A stretch of DNA of 64,000 nt from Dentipellis sp. KUC8613 (taxonomy: Eukaryota; Basidiomycota; Agaricomycetes; Russulales; Hericiaceae). The stretch is from positions 1 to 64,000 of the forward strand of contig NSJX01000063.1 of assembly GCA_002286715.1 (NCBI GenBank), given 5' to 3'. Every line of letters begins with the position of its first letter. The first letter of the stretch is position 1. Positions 63,319-64,000 of this stretch are shown here, one piece after another. The position numbers and the translations under genes are program-made. The notes under the pieces are model-generated. The model searched no databases, had not been told where the DNA came from, and worked only from the letters and a program-made list of their open reading frames with translations.

Positions 63319-64000
63319 TTATTTATCGAGTACCCCCAACAGTGACGATGCGTCCCGGGCACATTCGGAGCCTAGTTGTTTGGGTTTGTAGTGGGCAGTT
63401 GAACCTGTGAACGAAGTATTTATCAGATATGTGTACGATAATTGTAGGAGCATTAGCATCAATCTGACCTCGGAGACCGCCTCGTCCACAACAGCAGCAA
63501 AACGGTCACAGAAATCGAGCATTTCTGGGACACCCAGCCTACACTCCACTTGAGCGCAACTCACAGCCTTCTTCAACACGGGAGCAAGGAATGTCCTGTC
63601 CCGGATCGCGCTACCACAAGGCGTCTCCTTTAGCTTTGCTGATGTCGTCCCATCTGAAATGAACTGGTACCACCACGATGGTGCATAGTAGTAATATTCT
63701 CCGGTATTTCCGTCGAGAATAGATCCGTCGACGACGAGCTGGTGCCCGAGGAGAATCTGTAAACGACATATCGTACAAGCGGAGGTTGATTGTCCGAGAG
63801 GGACATCTGAGATAGAACGACACCATGACCAATCCTCGTTCGTCAATCGAACGGCCGCTTCTCCGCATTCCCGATGGTAATGGATAAGATTAGAGAATTG
63901 CAAGCCAGTGATCAAGTCCAGCTCGGGTGAACGCGAAAGATGTGTATCGGGTTTCATGAGCGATAGTTTGGCGGCCGCCAGCATCAGCTTGTCCATGCGG
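63319..64000 (-). CDS. BTB/POZ-type protein, C-terminal part, cut by the window end
   Basis: One long minus-strand frame enters from the right edge without a start in view. It contains LQFSNLIHYHRECGEAAVRL, W..CRSI, TSACTICRLQILLGHQ, WWYQFISDGTTSAKLKETPCGSAI and APVLKKAVSCAQVECRLGVPEM followed by VVDEAVSEV. Spacing of the CxxC, the WW and the PCG/C...C motifs matches the region behind the BTB domain in the large agaricomycete BTB/POZ family, whose BTB part would lie beyond the window. The frame runs on to 63319, but a GT..AG intron after AVSE would instead end the protein at 63372. BTB proteins often serve as adaptors of cullin-3 ubiquitin ligases; whether this one does is not known. Confidence 0.65.
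   Translation of the reverse strand, partial: RMDKLMLAAAKLSLMKPDTHLSRSPELDLITGLQFSNLIHYHRECGEAAVRLTNEDWSWCRSISDVPLGQSTSACTICRLQILLGHQLVVDGSILDGNTGEYYYYAPSWWYQFISDGTTSAKLKETPCGSAIRDRTFLAPVLKKAVSCAQVECRLGVPEMLDFCDRFAAVVDEAVSEVRLMLMLLQLSYTYLINTSFTGSTAHYKPKQLGSECARDASSLLGVLDK

Overview
This window is nuclear DNA of a filamentous basidiomycete, most likely an agaricomycete of the Polyporales type. The evidence is: genes split by many 45-75 bp GT..AG introns, a lineage-typical BTB protein, an atypical G-protein alpha subunit, and many copies of a seven-helix membrane protein family that I know from agaricomycetes. There are no operons, and genes lie on both strands. Exon models were made by eye from frame continuity, splice sites and family recall.

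Layout: 1-2.6 kb is low-complexity and GC-rich minisatellite DNA. A tRNA-like Pol III relic and a hairpin-rich patch follow at 3.2-3.7 kb. From 4.8 to 20.1 kb lie six paralogous 7TM genes (A-F; strands -,+,+,-,-,-) with one doubtful gene between A and B. A block of recognisable conserved genes spans 21.4-55.3 kb: an ATG14-type autophagy subunit, a cytochrome P450, the MIS12/MTW1 kinetochore protein, an atypical G alpha, a 5'-truncated LINE, SMC5, the exosome subunit RRP43, a MITE-like element carrying a tRNA-like box, a Zn2Cys6 transcription factor in a wide gene-poor zone, MDM35 and VPS29 sharing a divergent promoter, and a proline-rich protein. From 56.7 to 63.3 kb come three more 7TM genes (G-I, all +). 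The window ends inside a BTB-type gene on the minus strand.

The conserved genes serve unrelated housekeeping roles (autophagy initiation, kinetochore, SMC5/6 genome stability, RNA decay, retromer, mitochondrial phospholipid transfer). They do not form a pathway. The unusual content is the nine-member 7TM family. Its relationships look mirrored across the core block (F resembles G, E resembles H/I), and every copy carries a short P-[VIT]-E-[IV]-x-[IV]-like motif in its cytoplasmic tail. An atypical G alpha (switch II DVGGC instead of DVGGQ) sits between the two arms; any functional link to the 7TM proteins is speculation. Three repeat insertions can be read in detail: a LINE fragment with 14-bp target duplications, an 846-bp TIR element with 8-bp target duplications, and the GC-rich minisatellite.
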